A stretch of 64,000 nt of DNA from assembly GCA_017607445.1 (NCBI GenBank), contig JAEVHH010000002.1:1426001-1490000 (forward strand), given 5' to 3'. Both the position numbers and the translations under genes were made by a program. Positions within the stretch are counted from its first letter, which is position 1. The number at the start of each line of letters is the position of its first letter. Below are positions 48,253 through 60,516 of the stretch, piece by piece. The notes beneath the pieces were generated by a model, which worked only from the letters and a program-made list of their open reading frames with translations, was not told where the DNA came from and ran no database searches. Source of the stretch: Histoplasma ohiense. Taxonomy: Eukaryota; Ascomycota; Eurotiomycetes; Onygenales; Ajellomycetaceae.

Positions 48253-48487
48253 GCCTATTGATCAATTCTGATCAACGTCGTTGGGAAAAACGAAAGCTCT
48301 ATATGCACCCTCTGATAAAAGTACTTTGATAAAACCTATAGTTATTTCAATAACGACGACGTGAATACCAAAGGTATCTTTGGCTCTTGCAAATGGCAAT
48401 ATGCAGCAATGTCTATGAACCACACAAAATCAAAACGATGTTATCTATACATATCAACCAATTATCCTCCCACTAGCATCTTGCTTC

Positions 48488-49501
48488 TTATCCACCCGGT
48501 ATACCAACAATGTTCCTCCAAGGGGTAAGTGTTCGGGGAAGGAAATATATGGTGTACACTGCCCCAAGCGCGAGTGTCAGGCCCGTCACCTTAGTTAAAG
48601 TTGTTAGCTATCCGAAAGCACAATATCCAAAATTCGAATGTTCAATGGGATATTTGTAAAGTCTTACTTTCTCTAACCAAGTATGAAACCATATTGCTGT
48701 CATGAGCAGCATCCACCAGCTCAAGCCGCCAACAGCCAATGTAAAATTTCGGCTCCATTTCTCAACTAATTTCATTTGCACAAAATATTGATTCCTATCC
48801 TTTGGTTCTTCCATTTCGCTTTCCACTGACGAGGCTCCTTGCAATTCAAGGAGCAAGAAAGCACTTGTAAGAACGAGCATGAATACGTGTCCGCTCACAT
48901 CATGCCCACCTGTCCAAGCGCCTCCAGATGCTTTGCAAGCTGTAGCTGTCAATATCACCGCTAACTCAGATATTGACCCCCCCGATCCTGGTTCGATAGA
49001 CGATTCGCATTTACCGCCAGTAGCAATGAAACTACGGTCGATGATGCCGGGGCCGAAAAACCATTGCGTTGTCAGTAACCAGGCTATTGTCACAAGAATA
49101 TAGCGACAGATGGCTCGTCCAACCCTTTTCAGTCGAGCAGCAGGAGGTAAAAGTCTGTTGTTAAATGCAGGTTGCGTTAAGAGCAGAGATAAGAAGGCCA
49201 GCGTAGTCCAAAGCCAGCCAACCTTAACGAAATATACATTGAAGATATTCCCCTTGCGCGCGAAGTAATTGACGGGGCTTGTATCCGAATTTGGCGTGAC
49301 GCCCGGTGATGAGGATGTGTTGGCAGGGGGTCTTGCGGTTGGAGATATTAACGAGAACAAAGAGCCCAATAGAAGAGTCAGCGGATAAAGAGCGAGTGAT
49401 AAGGGAGGCGGAGGAGGGAATAACGGTCGCGATGATGTGGGCCCGGCGGAGGATGATTTTCTTGCAGACCCATTTAGACATACAGCATTTGTATACGACA
49501 T
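48488..49501 (-). CDS. SCS3: Scs3/FIT2-family ER lipid-droplet protein, 311 aa
   Basis: Exons 48668-49501 and 48488-48589 flank a 78-bp intron (GTAAGA...CTAAG). The join gives WFHTWLEK followed by VTGLTLALGAVYTIYF. The N-terminal ~80 residues hold a Pro-rich start and a first hydrophobic span. Further spans lie at about 92-110, 132-148, 205-220 and 255-275, with a final one encoded in exon 2. The FIT2 signature HDVSGHVFMLVLTSAFLLLE is at 200-219, with candidate catalytic His200/His205. The second FIT2 His is His273 in FHTWLEK. FIT2 proteins are ER acyl-CoA diphosphatases needed for lipid-droplet budding. Yeast Scs3 is linked to inositol-dependent phospholipid synthesis. Length is normal for ascomycete Scs3. 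Confidence 0.93.
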
Positions 49502-51629
49502 GATTGTTTGATGATACCACCAAATCAGATGTATTCCGAGGAGAGGAAATGTCGTAGATCAGATGAATGGCGCATATTAATGAGAATCGTCTGTCGTGCC
49601 ACGGCCCACAATCCACCGCGCGCTTTTCATTCTCCAGAAATTTGGATGGACGGCTTTGTTGATGTTGGTCACAATCGATGCTTCCATTGGATGACGTCGT
49701 CACTGACTAACTTTAGTTGATCACGTGGTAATGTTTTTCTCTCAACCGCATCTTCATTTCTTCCAGTTTGAGGTGATACCATTCTCACCGTTGAAGTTAC
49801 TGTACACGGCGCCCAAGGTGCCGGTTGTTACATTTCCTTGTGAATGTTAAATTATTTGCAGCTCCTGGGTTTGTCAGAAGGTTGAGAATTTCTTTTATCG
49901 CCTTGTTACTGAAACCTCTGACTTTGTTCGAGGGAGAGCTGGCTCGTCTCCCTGTAACAAAAACCAACAGTTACTAAATTACATCTTATTGCTAACCCAT
50001 AAATCCTCGGCATGTGTAAGTTAGGGATGTCACAATTTACATGTCCAAGAATCGTTGTTGTCACCGTTAGTTTCTTTGCATAGCCGCTAATCCACCGCCA
50101 ACGATACCGGTCCCATGGTCACCAATGCTCAAGCAGCGTGAGTGATCAGCAGGTTGGCTGTGTAAGCAGTGGGTTTTTAGGAGCAATGGCTTTGGTGGTA
50201 GCCCCGTTGAATGCTTCTTCCGGTCCGATATCTGTTCGCAATCGCAATTGTTCTACAAGTTACCTGCAATCCAGCTTCTTCTCGAAAGACTTGCCGTGCA
50301 GTATTGAATGATTCAATTACATGAAGACACAATGGCTAGTTACGCTTATAAATAAACTGGAAGGTGCCGATCTAAGAATTGCTATGATGTGGGTGGAAAG
50401 TGCATTTTGATTACCAGTTCAAAGGATTCAAGAGTTTTGCACAGCCCAACAATAAGTATCTTTTTTAAGGAACAACAGGGGCTGGCTAAAGCATCCCTTA
50501 GTTCCTCAAATCTGCGTTCTTCACTTTGGAGTGTCCTTACTGCACAAACTGGGAAACATCCACGAACCCAGTTTTGCATTTGATGCCCAATGATTTAAGT
50601 TAACTGCAGGCACCACACCCAAGTTAGTGTGTCCACGACGGCTGATTAAGATGCTACAGTCAAATATGGGGGGATTATCAGGCTGCAATTCCGTGGCCTC
50701 AATACCAGGGTACGATGGCCTAGGACCGGAAATCTTCAATGTGTGGATCTGGACCCAAACGGGAGATTTGGCGGTATCCAAAGACTGTACTGACAAGTCT
50801 TGAAGAACCGAAGTCTCCTTACACTGGACTGTTTCTCGAGCAGGAATATCCGGGGTCACGGTTCCACATAGCGAGGCGTACGTATAATGCATGTAATGAT
50901 CGTGAACCTGTTGTACCCTCTAGCTATTAATCGAACCCTGAACTTGCAGCGCTATCTGAAAGTCTCTGGTTCCATACTTTTCGGCTGCTGTGGAATACCA
51001 ATAGAATTGACCTTATCATCCTTGGGCCACACTGATCTATTTCCTTTTGAGGAATCATCCATGTATACAAAATATCGTTGGTACATCCCATGATACTTTT
51101 GGTGACAGGATTGCACACAAAAACAATTATTTCAGGTTCCGAGAGTTGCTCACCGACGACAGAAGCAAGGAAGACAAGTTAGTACGCGGTTTACTCTATA
51201 ATTGACCACCCGGGAATCCCCATGTAACGCCACATCGACTTCTGGGCATATCAGCCTTACCCAACAAGAGATACTATTAGGCCATTCTCCAGGCGCCGTT
51301 CCCGCTTCCCCGCTATTAACAGAACTGGCCAATGCAATTTGAAAGTTATGGGTTATCGATGTGCACGGCTCATTTGCCTCTCTGCCTGAGGGGTCGAGTA
51401 TACGCCCCAAATTCCCCATCGAAACTAATAAATATAAGTAGGAACTTAGTCTTCGGCACTTCCTGGCTCTTTGATTTTTATTCCCTCCATGTCACTAAAT
51501 TTGTCCGCATTCTTGTCTGCTTAATTTGCGAGATATACCTCAACCCCGAGACTGTTGAGCTTACACATACTCGTACGAATCTCTCCATCTTGGCAACCCC
51601 TCTATAGCGAAGCTATCGCAACAGAACAT
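49502..51629. other. intergenic, with a possible unrecognised minus-strand gene or gene remnant at 50382-51419
   Basis: On the minus strand, ATG 51419 opens 75 codons (MGNLGRILDPSGREAN...) ending at a GTAAAC donor (51194). A perfect TACTAAC branch site and an AG at 51150 follow. The next exon would begin at 51149 (QLSEPEIIVFVCNP) and stay open to 50927. Further open frames continue at 50892-50521 and 50579-50382 in other registers. I recognise no family and could not join all pieces without forcing, so this is either a multi-exon gene of unknown function or a decayed one. The remainder (49502-50380) shows nothing. Confidence 0.3.
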
Positions 51630-52833
51630 ATGCCTTCAGAAGGTGTCCCGAAGTGTCAGCGTTGCCGCAGGGACCACAAAAGGGTGAGTAATGCGTACGA
51701 CAGTGCCTACGGGATTTCCATCATCACTGATGCAGACCCAGTGCTCACCCGAAGTTCGGCCATGGCCAGGGCCAAAATGCGACCGCTGTAAAAACTATGG
51801 ATATGAATGTTCGGAGAACATGATGGCGCGAAGGTCATCGCAAAAAGATCTTGAATCTGCCCCGACCGTCGGCCGTGCTGTGGAGAGCAGACTTGGAAAC
51901 TACCAGCATGGTCCACCCCGACAGCTATTGACACGGCCATCGCCACCGCTGGTAATTGGTTCGTTGACAGAAACTGAATCCCGTCAGTCTCCTTTCGTTG
52001 GGCTATTCCTGTACCTCAAAAACATTAATTGGCAGACCTTGAGTTGCCCCTCTGCTGAATTTGGGTCGGACCCATTTGCCGCAATGTTTCAATCGCACGC
52101 ATGTGTCCCGAATCTTTTTGGCCCTCCTCTTGGAAGGCGCCGAATGTATATCGAAGTCTTTGCCGAAAGTGAACGGCTAAAGCAAAACCCCTCTTCACCA
52201 CTACTGCCATATAATCACTCGCTAGAAAACTCCGTCATAACGGCCATAGTAACTAGGCTACAACAAGAGCAACATCAGAAGGCAATGAACTATAGTTTCG
52301 AGGAGCTGTCGAGCAGGTGCAGCAATTACATTCGTTACGGTAATTACTGGAACAAATTGAGAATGATGCTCAATACCGACGAAGTTCTCCTAATCGACCC
52401 CGCGTACTCCTTCGACAATCCCAATCCTGAAACCACATTCGAGACCGCAGTGCATATTTGGTTATACCGAATCCCTGGGTTGAGGGAATTCTGCCAGAAA
52501 TTGTCAGGGCTATCTCATATGATCTTGGATTTAGTGCGGACTGAGCCTAACGATCCTGTACGGGCTTTTTTGGCCACGAAGATCTTTGATCGCCTGAACG
52601 AGGTCCTTGGTTCAGGAGTTGCATCGCTTCCCCAACCACCCCAACTTTCCTACGCCATGAACAGCAACAGTAGCCACAATAATGGTCACTCGTACTTGGT
52701 TGCCCCCGCGATTGACGGTTCGACCATGCAACTTCGAGACGGAAAGCGAGATGATGCTTTTTCATTTGATGATGCCAACCTCCAGGCTGGATTCGGAGAC
52801 GGTTATGGTTACCAGGGTTCCTGGAGCAGTTGA
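51630..52833 (+). CDS. short Zn(II)2Cys6 transcription factor, 381 aa
   Basis: Exon 1 is 51630-51683 and exon 2 is 51742-52833. The chosen acceptor (ACCCAG, intron 58 bp) makes the fungal binuclear zinc cluster canonical: CQRCRRDHKRC (C-X2-C-X6-C), then 11 residues, then CDRCKNYGYEC (C-X2-C-X6-C). An alternative acceptor 9 bp upstream would add two residues plus a misplaced Cys spacing. There is no classical fungal-specific regulatory domain. The rest is helical in the middle (residues ~150-290) and Ser/Asn/Gly-rich at the end. The protein is about half the usual length for this class. It probably binds CGG-type sites in the nucleus; targets are unknown and no adjacent cluster suggests them. 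Confidence 0.85.
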
Positions 52834-55800
52834 CCATTCAAAAGCAGTTGCTGTCTATTCCCACCCTCCCTCACCGCTTGGCGTCCATTATTCATTGCCC
52901 CGCACGCCCCCTGGTTTGGTACCTCAGTGGCTTCATTTCCAATTCCAGTTCCTTCAGTTTCATTTCTCTTTTTTGAGTCTGCATGTCCTGCTCCTCTTCC
53001 GGGTGAGCGGCCCCGAATTCAGAACCGCCAATTCGCTTACACCCTAAATTTTTAATTATTAATTGCATTGGTCCGTGGATTTTATTTAAGTTCAATCTTC
53101 GTATAGCTGTTATACGTATCAAACATTTTCAAAATATTCAAGGCTTATTTTTGATGTCTTTGTGCTTTTCAAATACAAGACAAAAAGCCGCTTCTGTACG
53201 TCCGTACACTGCTTATAACAATAGCTGTGTGCGAAGGTCCAGACTTGACTTGTCTTTCCTTCCTTCAATCATAAATAAAAGCGGCAAACTAGTTTATTTA
53301 AGAGTGAATCTGCGGGCAGACCGATGGCCTCTAGGAGTTCACTGTTCATGAATCTTGACAGCGTGAGATGGGCAATGACATGTGTATGATGGGAAGGCAA
53401 TGTGTTCTGCTACAAGTAGCTTCTTCCTCCAGGTGATCAAGATCAACAACACCAACAGAGGGAAGGGGACCGCCCCGAGAAAAAGACAAGTTCCGTATTC
53501 CTTTTCTCTTCTGGCGCCATTTTAGGGTTTCGGCAAATGAAAAATGATTCCACTAATAAGCACAGCACACATATTAGAGCTCAGAATCAAGGTGATATAG
53601 AGAGCTGCCTAAATCCCTGCATATGCAGGATATGTACAGGAACATATGTCCGCAGGGCCCCACAATAAGGATAAATTAGTTGGTTGATGCTGGTGAAGTG
53701 AATGCATCTAGTAGGCGGATTGAACAATAGGGTATAACCGTCAGCACAGCCGTCAGCCGGATCGGGAGGGGAAGTACTCTTCGTACTGGCTCGTGTGCGG
53801 TGCACACCACAAAGTATCTCGTGGCGGACTCTTAGAGTTGGTCCTCAGATATACCTGCTAATGTTTTGAGTTTATTTTCGAGTCAATACCTAACTTGGCT
53901 TGGAACGGCTGTACGGGGGCCCTCCTGACTTCGCAATAATGACTTCCCCTCAAACGGAGAATAAATATATTTACGGGGCTTGTGTATGTCTCTAATTGAT
54001 TGCCCATCATTGCAATTAGCCTCACGCTCATGGATATGCTTACTCGTTATGTTAGTGCCCTGATGCTCGTGAAGCTAAAAAGTTTGTGAGTCTGGTGATA
54101 ACAAAACTTGCTCATATCCTTAGGGCCGACATACTTATCTTAAAATTGATATAGTAACGGCCTGCACTGTTTGTCGTTTAATAGTAACCACCGGAAGTAA
54201 GAATTTTCCTGGAAATTAAGGGGAAAATGGAGCTAAACTTTGACCTGTCTTGTCAGAAGGTTCATTCAGGAGAAAATAATTCAGAGGCTTTGCTCACCGC
54301 TTGCGACATTGTTATGAGTAGATAGGGGGCTACCAGGGTGCAGGGATGGATAGCCATGTACTCTTGTACATACTGTACATTCGAAGGTCCATTCTGCCTC
54401 CTGGCAAATGCAATTCCGCCCAACCGTTCACTAGCAAAGAGTTTGATCCAGGGAAATGCAGCAGGGAGGACTTCCATTGCCCTATTTGAGCTTAGAATGC
54501 CAAATAATGTCCAGGGTTAGGGTGCTTAACAAGGGGTGGCTGGTGAGCCCTTCTTTATTTTATTTGGAGTCGTTGGTTATTGAGGACTGACCGGGGGTAA
54601 CAAAGAAATCAAGCGTGGAAGCCCAACAAAGGAAAAGGCGTAATGTGTCTGGGGACACAGAATGGTAGATCCACAGAGTAGTAATGGGTACCTAGGTTCT
54701 GTCCATACAACTAATTTTACGACTGGCATTCTTGTATGTACTCTCTGTGGACCGATATACAGCGTACAGATCTGTGCATGTGCTGTATATGTGCAGTATA
54801 TTGCGGCCAATCGTACACGGTATCCAGGCACTTCGTTTCTGTACCATTCATGACTTGCGTGAGGAAAATTTTTGCAGGTCGAATTGTGCTCATCATTCCG
54901 AGTACAGACTTCCAAGGTTGTTACTTGACTGGAATACGTCGTCTTTTTCCGTGTGATTCTTCTATCTCCTAGGCAAAGCTGTTTTAATCGAGGGGGCACC
55001 AATGGGACTTCCTGTGAGAGGGCTTCAGAGTCCAATAGAAATTAACCAACAAGATATCTGTCGCCTGAATTCAAATATGCGGCTGCCATGAAAGCCAGAG
55101 CAGACACACGTGGGCACGGCCGGGACAATATCAACGACACATCCAAACCCGACTCGCTGGATCCGAAAATTATGTCTCCTTCCACACCACTAACACAATA
55201 TAGAGTAGTCAAAAGGCGGGTTCGAAATGCCATTATGAACACTCTTTTCTTGCTGGGAATCTCTATTGGAGGATTTAATAGTCCTTTGATGTCACCTGAA
55301 TCTGCGCTCTGATCGCCTTCATGCGGGAAAACTTTACGGACTCTTGGCGGGAGAAGGCTGTCCCGACAGACTGGGTAGCCGGAGGAGGTTTGATGTTTCC
55401 CCGACCAATAGAAGCATATGATATTATGGGATACACCCAGTAAATTATGAGAATGGGCTTCCCCATGCTAGGATGGCTGAATTTTTTCTGTACCCATATT
55501 AGCCTCCCACTTCATTGGGCTCCTTAGGAAAACACTCTCTGTAAAATGGAAGCCATGAACTTACCAGTGTGAGAGTGAAATACTGAAACGCGCCTTGCGC
55601 TTGTTGGCTGTACCTATACTCCGGCGATACGATACTCGAAGTTGATGGATTAAGTAGATAGATCCCTTTGGGGAATTGGGTATATACTCCACGGCTTTTA
55701 ACCTTTCGAACAGGTATTCATTGTAGAAAGGGGAACATCGGTTGACCTGGCCTCCCGGCTGGCTACAAGCAGCAAAGCCCTGTTGTTTAAATGTATCAGT

Positions 55801-56304
55801 TAAGGAGTTACGGGAAGTATCGTATGATCACAAGAACCATTCAAATCAAATTTGATATATGCCGTCAGCTCTAAAACACCAAATGATGGCCATATGTGTT
55901 GGCGTGAGGGACGGGGAAGTATCAATTTTTCATGCCAGTGCTAAGATACTAGGTTATGATATCAAAATTTTCATATGTATCAAAAACTATCCAACCCTGG
56001 TATCAGTATGAAAATAACCTGGGTTTGTTATTCCGTTCATGACTCCGTCGATAACGCTCAAATACCAGCAGCAAAAATTTTGGGAACAAACCAATTTTTT
56101 GAACTCCAGTTCAAAGAAAATTCTCGGGCTTATTGTATTGCTGCAAACGGATGAGACAAAAGAATCGCAACGTGCAATTAGCTAGCAATGAGCAGGATGG
56201 TTGGGTGGGGTGTGGGGAAGAATTAGTTAAGACTTTTGATGCACGCGAGAACCAGTATTAGATCCCCATTTGGGGCAAGCGGAGCAGAGTCGACATTATT
56301 AGGG
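52834..56304. other. intergenic (3.5 kb)
   Basis: No gene I can support. Short opposed frames around 54577-55035 and 55042-55466 have no recognised content. The sequence is AT-rich with many short runs, and looks like decayed or non-coding DNA. Confidence 0.45.
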
Positions 56305-57184
56305 TTATTTTAACTTCAAATCCTCGTTGGTGTCGGAGAGACCATCGATAGGCGCTATGGCATCTAGGATTTCACTGCCAAAATAAAAGGAGGCGTACCC
56401 AGGAGCCACAATCCAAAGCCCACTAATTCCATAACGTGTAATTGGTTAACTCAATGAACGAAAACCGATGCAGGACATGATGGTGTAAATAGTCTTACTT
56501 CGGGATTATCCATAGGAAGATCAAAGTCCAGAAGCTGTTATGCCCTATATGGTCGAATCCAGAGCAGACTTCATTAAGGGCTGAAAGGTTGGGGAGATTT
56601 ATTAGCTAGTGACAATGTACAACAGCAGGGCGATCACCAGAGAACTCACCATATAATATCGTTTTACTGGTTGTCATTACACTAGCACTGAAAACCACCA
56701 GCAGCGCAATTGCTCCTAGCCTTCCGCTAACTGATTTCCGCAAGTCCAAGAAATAGCTCTTCTTCGCTGTCTTGCTTTTACGACCGCCCCCATGGTCGGA
56801 TGTCCCATATTGAAACAGCACAAATATGTAAAAAATGTAGCACGCAGTTTCAACTAGGTTCATGAGGCTCTGGGCACTTGGGAACCCGTCTCGGTCGTTC
56901 CATGCAGGCCAGCCATAGACATGGTCGATGGCGCCATAGAGCGCATACGGACTCCAAATGTAGTGCAGGCGCCCGCCAGGCATACTATGTGGTCGAAGCA
57001 GAATATAGCCAGCATCCCAAAGAACAAGTGGAACAGATATAGACAACCAGAGTGTCACAATTGCGGATGGAGTATGTCGCCATTTCCCAGTACCGACAGA
57101 CCCGTGCTGATCCTTTTCTGCCTTGGACGGGCTGACTGAAGTTGACGAGGGAAAGTCCTTTGGATGATGGCGCGTGGACACCAT
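56305..57184 (-). CDS. conserved fungal multi-span membrane protein of unknown function, 244 aa
   Basis: Three exons: 56650-57184, 56499-56580 and 56305-56422, with introns of 69 and 76 bp. Splicing joins TKTILYA to LNEVCSGFDHIGHNSFW and then to IIPNGLWIVAPGYASFYFGS. This gives one frame of 245 codons with the stop. After a ~35-residue polar N-terminus there are about four hydrophobic spans: near residues 40-58 (VTLWLSISVPLVLWDAGYIL), around 108-125, around 155-172, and at the C-terminus. The Trp/Tyr-rich loop GGRLHYIWSPYALYGAIDHV and GWPAWNDRDGF is typical of a widespread ascomycete family with no assigned role, distantly reminiscent of EXPERA/emopamil-binding proteins. Gene identity is good; function is unknown. 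Confidence 0.85.
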
Positions 57185-57400
57185 GGCGACCGTTGGCTAA
57201 TGATGAAATACAGGTGAACGAGAGAATTGGGCGAGAAGCGATGGACAAGGGTGTTCAAGCACTCCGTGAGCGACGCCGCTTGGGGTAAAGTGCGAGGTTG
57301 GGCGCTTCCCATTCGTTCTCCACTGCCCCGATCCGTGGTTGTTACATCATGGGCATCGGTCATGTGATTGTCGGCTATCGCGCTTAGTACATGGGCACGT

Positions 57401-57420
57401 AACCCTAGCCCTAACCCTAA
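57401..57420. repeat. short interstitial telomere-like repeat (CCCTAA)
   Basis: AACCCTAGCCCTAACCCTAA: three CCCTAA-type units, one variant, 217 bp upstream of the membrane-protein start. Fungal telomeres are TTAGGG; such short copies can be bound by telobox-type factors in promoters. Confidence 0.8.
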
Positions 57421-57982
57421 ATTCTTCTCAATTCGAGCTTGCCAGGTTCCTCATCTAGGACCATGTGTCGGAACTAAATAAGTCCGAATATTGACCCAAT
57501 TACTGAATATCGATAAAATAAATTGAATTGGTTATTCTAACTCCAATAATTACATGATAATCAGGCAGTATTTAATATTTATAGGGAAAAGTATGCTTGC
57601 TTATATGAGCAAGGTAATGCTGAGTAACAGCAAAGCATTGGTAAGTTTCATATGATGAGACATTCCAGGTTTCAAGTTGTTACAGAATCCTTGCTAATAG
57701 AACCTACCAAATCCTTGATTTGACACCATGTCTCTACGCTCTAACAGCCTACAGGCTACGTGCACGCCTAAGCTGCCTAATTCAGTGAAACCCCCCATCT
57801 AAATCGCTACACATTTTATTCCAGCACCAAGCTTGCTGCTTTGTACTCAAGGTTGCAAAACACCAGACTCCATCATCATGACATTGTTGCTGAAGAATAT
57901 GGCTCTGAAATCGAACGTGAGAGCTTGCCAACTTTAACTGGAGTACGCTCATTGATACTCGATACCACGCTTTGAAGTTCCT

Positions 57983-58003
57983 TATATATATATATATATA
58001 TAT
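57983..58003. repeat. (TA)n microsatellite
   Basis: About ten TA units in intergenic DNA. Confidence 0.85.
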
Positions 58004-60516
58004 TGATGCTTTATTCCCTCAATTGAACCGCATGAATGTCCTGGGCGAGTTTTATTACTATATAAATACTTGAACGCCACAATATTGCACTCATAAGAAG
58101 GCAAATTTCTGTCATTTTGCTCCAACGAATTGAGGTTGCTTTCTCCTCACGATGGTATCATTTGGGAACATCAAATTGTTGACATACGTTCACACATTCT
58201 CAACTTGAACTCGGTTCTACAGATTGTTGGTTATCTGTAGACTCTATATGCTATTTGTCGGCTCATCATCCATGATGGTGTGGATAGAAGGCATATACAC
58301 GAAGAATGGGCCTCATAATGACTTATTTCTTGACACTCTTCCGGGAAGCTTTGCATCCTGCCCCCCACTTTTTTCTTTTCTTTTTTTGTTTTATCACCAT
58401 GGTAGCGGAGATATTGACCGTGAAAGGCCAATGCATCTGCCAAATATTTTGAACCCCACAGGTCTTGAAGATTTCCTTTGAACTTGTATTTTGCTGAGCC
58501 TTTCTACGTATCTTGGACTTCAACGCTCTCTTCCAGCCAATGGGCAAGTAATGACAAAAGGCGATATATTAATGAACGCTACAGGGGCGAAAACGAAGTG
58601 GAATTGACAAGAGGTCTCCTTTCTGTGTGAAGTCAACCAGCCAATAAATAGAAAATTGGATAGATGGATGGAAAGGTGGAAAATAGTCCTGTAAAGAAGA
58701 AACTGGAGTGAAGGGTGAATTTTACTGTTATGGTTCAAACGACATGGGAGGTGACAAAGCTTTTTACATGTGGTCATGGTAAACCTCTAGTATATTATTT
58801 GGACCCTTATGGAAGAGTTTACGAAGACCCATTTGCCAGCGCTCAGAAAGACGCTACGCCATGAGAAAAGCAGACCAGCTTCTTTCCCGCGAAAAGCACG
58901 CTGATGGAGATGGACAGGCGAAGGGGCAAGAATAAACCCACCGGCTGACACTGCTAGGGAATAACAACCACGACAATTTCAAACGCAACCTTAATTTTGC
59001 CTAAATTGGCTGTTAGATAATCTATTTTGTGGTAAAGATCACTTTCTATTAGCCATCTCCTTATTTAGTCGTCGTTAAAATAACCCTCGCTGCTATCCAC
59101 TAGAACGATGTTGGAAATAAAACTATCTACAGTGGGAAGTGGAGGCTAGTCCTGGAGCCGAATGGAGGATCCAAGGTTCCATTCTGCCAAAACTGCTTAC
59201 CTTGATCTCCGAGATCAATAGAAGGAGGGTGTAGCAAGAAAATCCCCCCTCTTGTTCATGGTAAGAACGTCTGAACTAAGTGAGACATACATTGATCACA
59301 AAGATGTCTCGTAATTCAGGCTGTCGACAGATGCATACCCTGGCTATTATTGAGAAAAATCAAATCCCTAGCTGCATTGACAGCGGATATTTGCGCTGTT
59401 GCCTCCCACTTGACATTTCAGCTGACAGGAATCCTTATTCATAAGGCCATCTCTTCGGCTCATTTAACCTCTATTTTTATGGAAATGCTTTCATTCGTCT
59501 AAGGGAAGAGCGCTGTGTAGGGAATATGGCACTAATGGGACAAGGGCCCCCTAATCATGTCAAGACGGGCAACCTTGTTGGATCCATGTTAAATCACTTC
59601 TGAAATAATCTGGAATGCGATTTGGCCCGGAGATCATGCGGGGGAAAGTTACTGCAAAACCATGGTAACTGCTATGTGACCAGGATCTAATACGTATTCC
59701 AGATCTTGTGTGCTCTCAAGCTCAATATGGTGTGGGATAGAAGAACATTCGGCGGACTAGGATGCTGTAGTATTTTAGCAGAGGCTGTCGGGAAACTTTC
59801 GGGAAAATCCTAGGTTGTTTTAAGTTAAACTCATTAATTTAACGACCTCACCGTTCTTGGTTATTGGCTTTGAATCACTTTGACTCTGGAGCCTCGACCA
59901 GTCCCAACCTCCGATGGCCGATGGAGATATCTATCCCAGATATGCCCGTCCTTAGCTTGGACTGAGTCTGGAAGGAAGGTCACTTCAAGCCAACGCAGGT
60001 GGCACATTGCTGGAAACTTGCTGAAATACCGTTCTAAACAATTTTCTCCCCTTCGCACAGTACATGCCCAGAGAAGCATTTTGAAAGTGTGCTCTCACAC
60101 TAACTAGTGAATGGATAGGTTTACAATGACGCCTATTGATTTTTCTGGAAGGTGAATAGATGCCTTTTCTAGCATCTAGAACCATCATACCGGAAGCCTA
60201 TTACAAAGTAGATTTCCACGATCTAAACTATAAACCCAATATAATTTAGTGCTCCAAGATGTCTCACTATTTTGGGTGTCGATCAGCACGCAACCTTCCA
60301 TACTGGGATGATCGCAGCAGCAATGGCGCGGGTCTGGAGGTTTTCTGTCATAAAAAAGAATTCCACCTCCGCCTTCTCTCTATTTTTACTCTTCTCTTTT
60401 CCTGTTTCTTGTTCCTATGGAATGAATTACACTACATGAGATGATATAAACTAGTACTAGCAGTTAGTCAACTAGCTAACTAACTAGTTCTCATTTGCGT
60501 ATTATATAATATCACT

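Larger units (their letters stand above)
57185..60516. other. intergenic (3.3 kb)
   Basis: AT-rich, with a (TA)n microsatellite at about 57983-58003 and telomere-like repeats at 57401-57420. Opposed short frames near 58224-58777 and 59861-60188 have no recognisable content. The end is the promoter of the beta-glucosidase gene. A TATATAA-like run at about 60502-60509 sits only ~8 bp from the start codon and is unlikely to be its functional TATA box. Confidence 0.5.

Noticed and set aside
54577..55035. Minus-strand 152-codon open frame
   Set aside because: No recognisable motif, no splice context and opposed frames of similar length on the plus strand; most likely chance.
60502..60509. TATATAA as the TATA box of the beta-glucosidase gene
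   Set aside because: It lies only about 8 bp before the start codon, too close for a transcription start between them.
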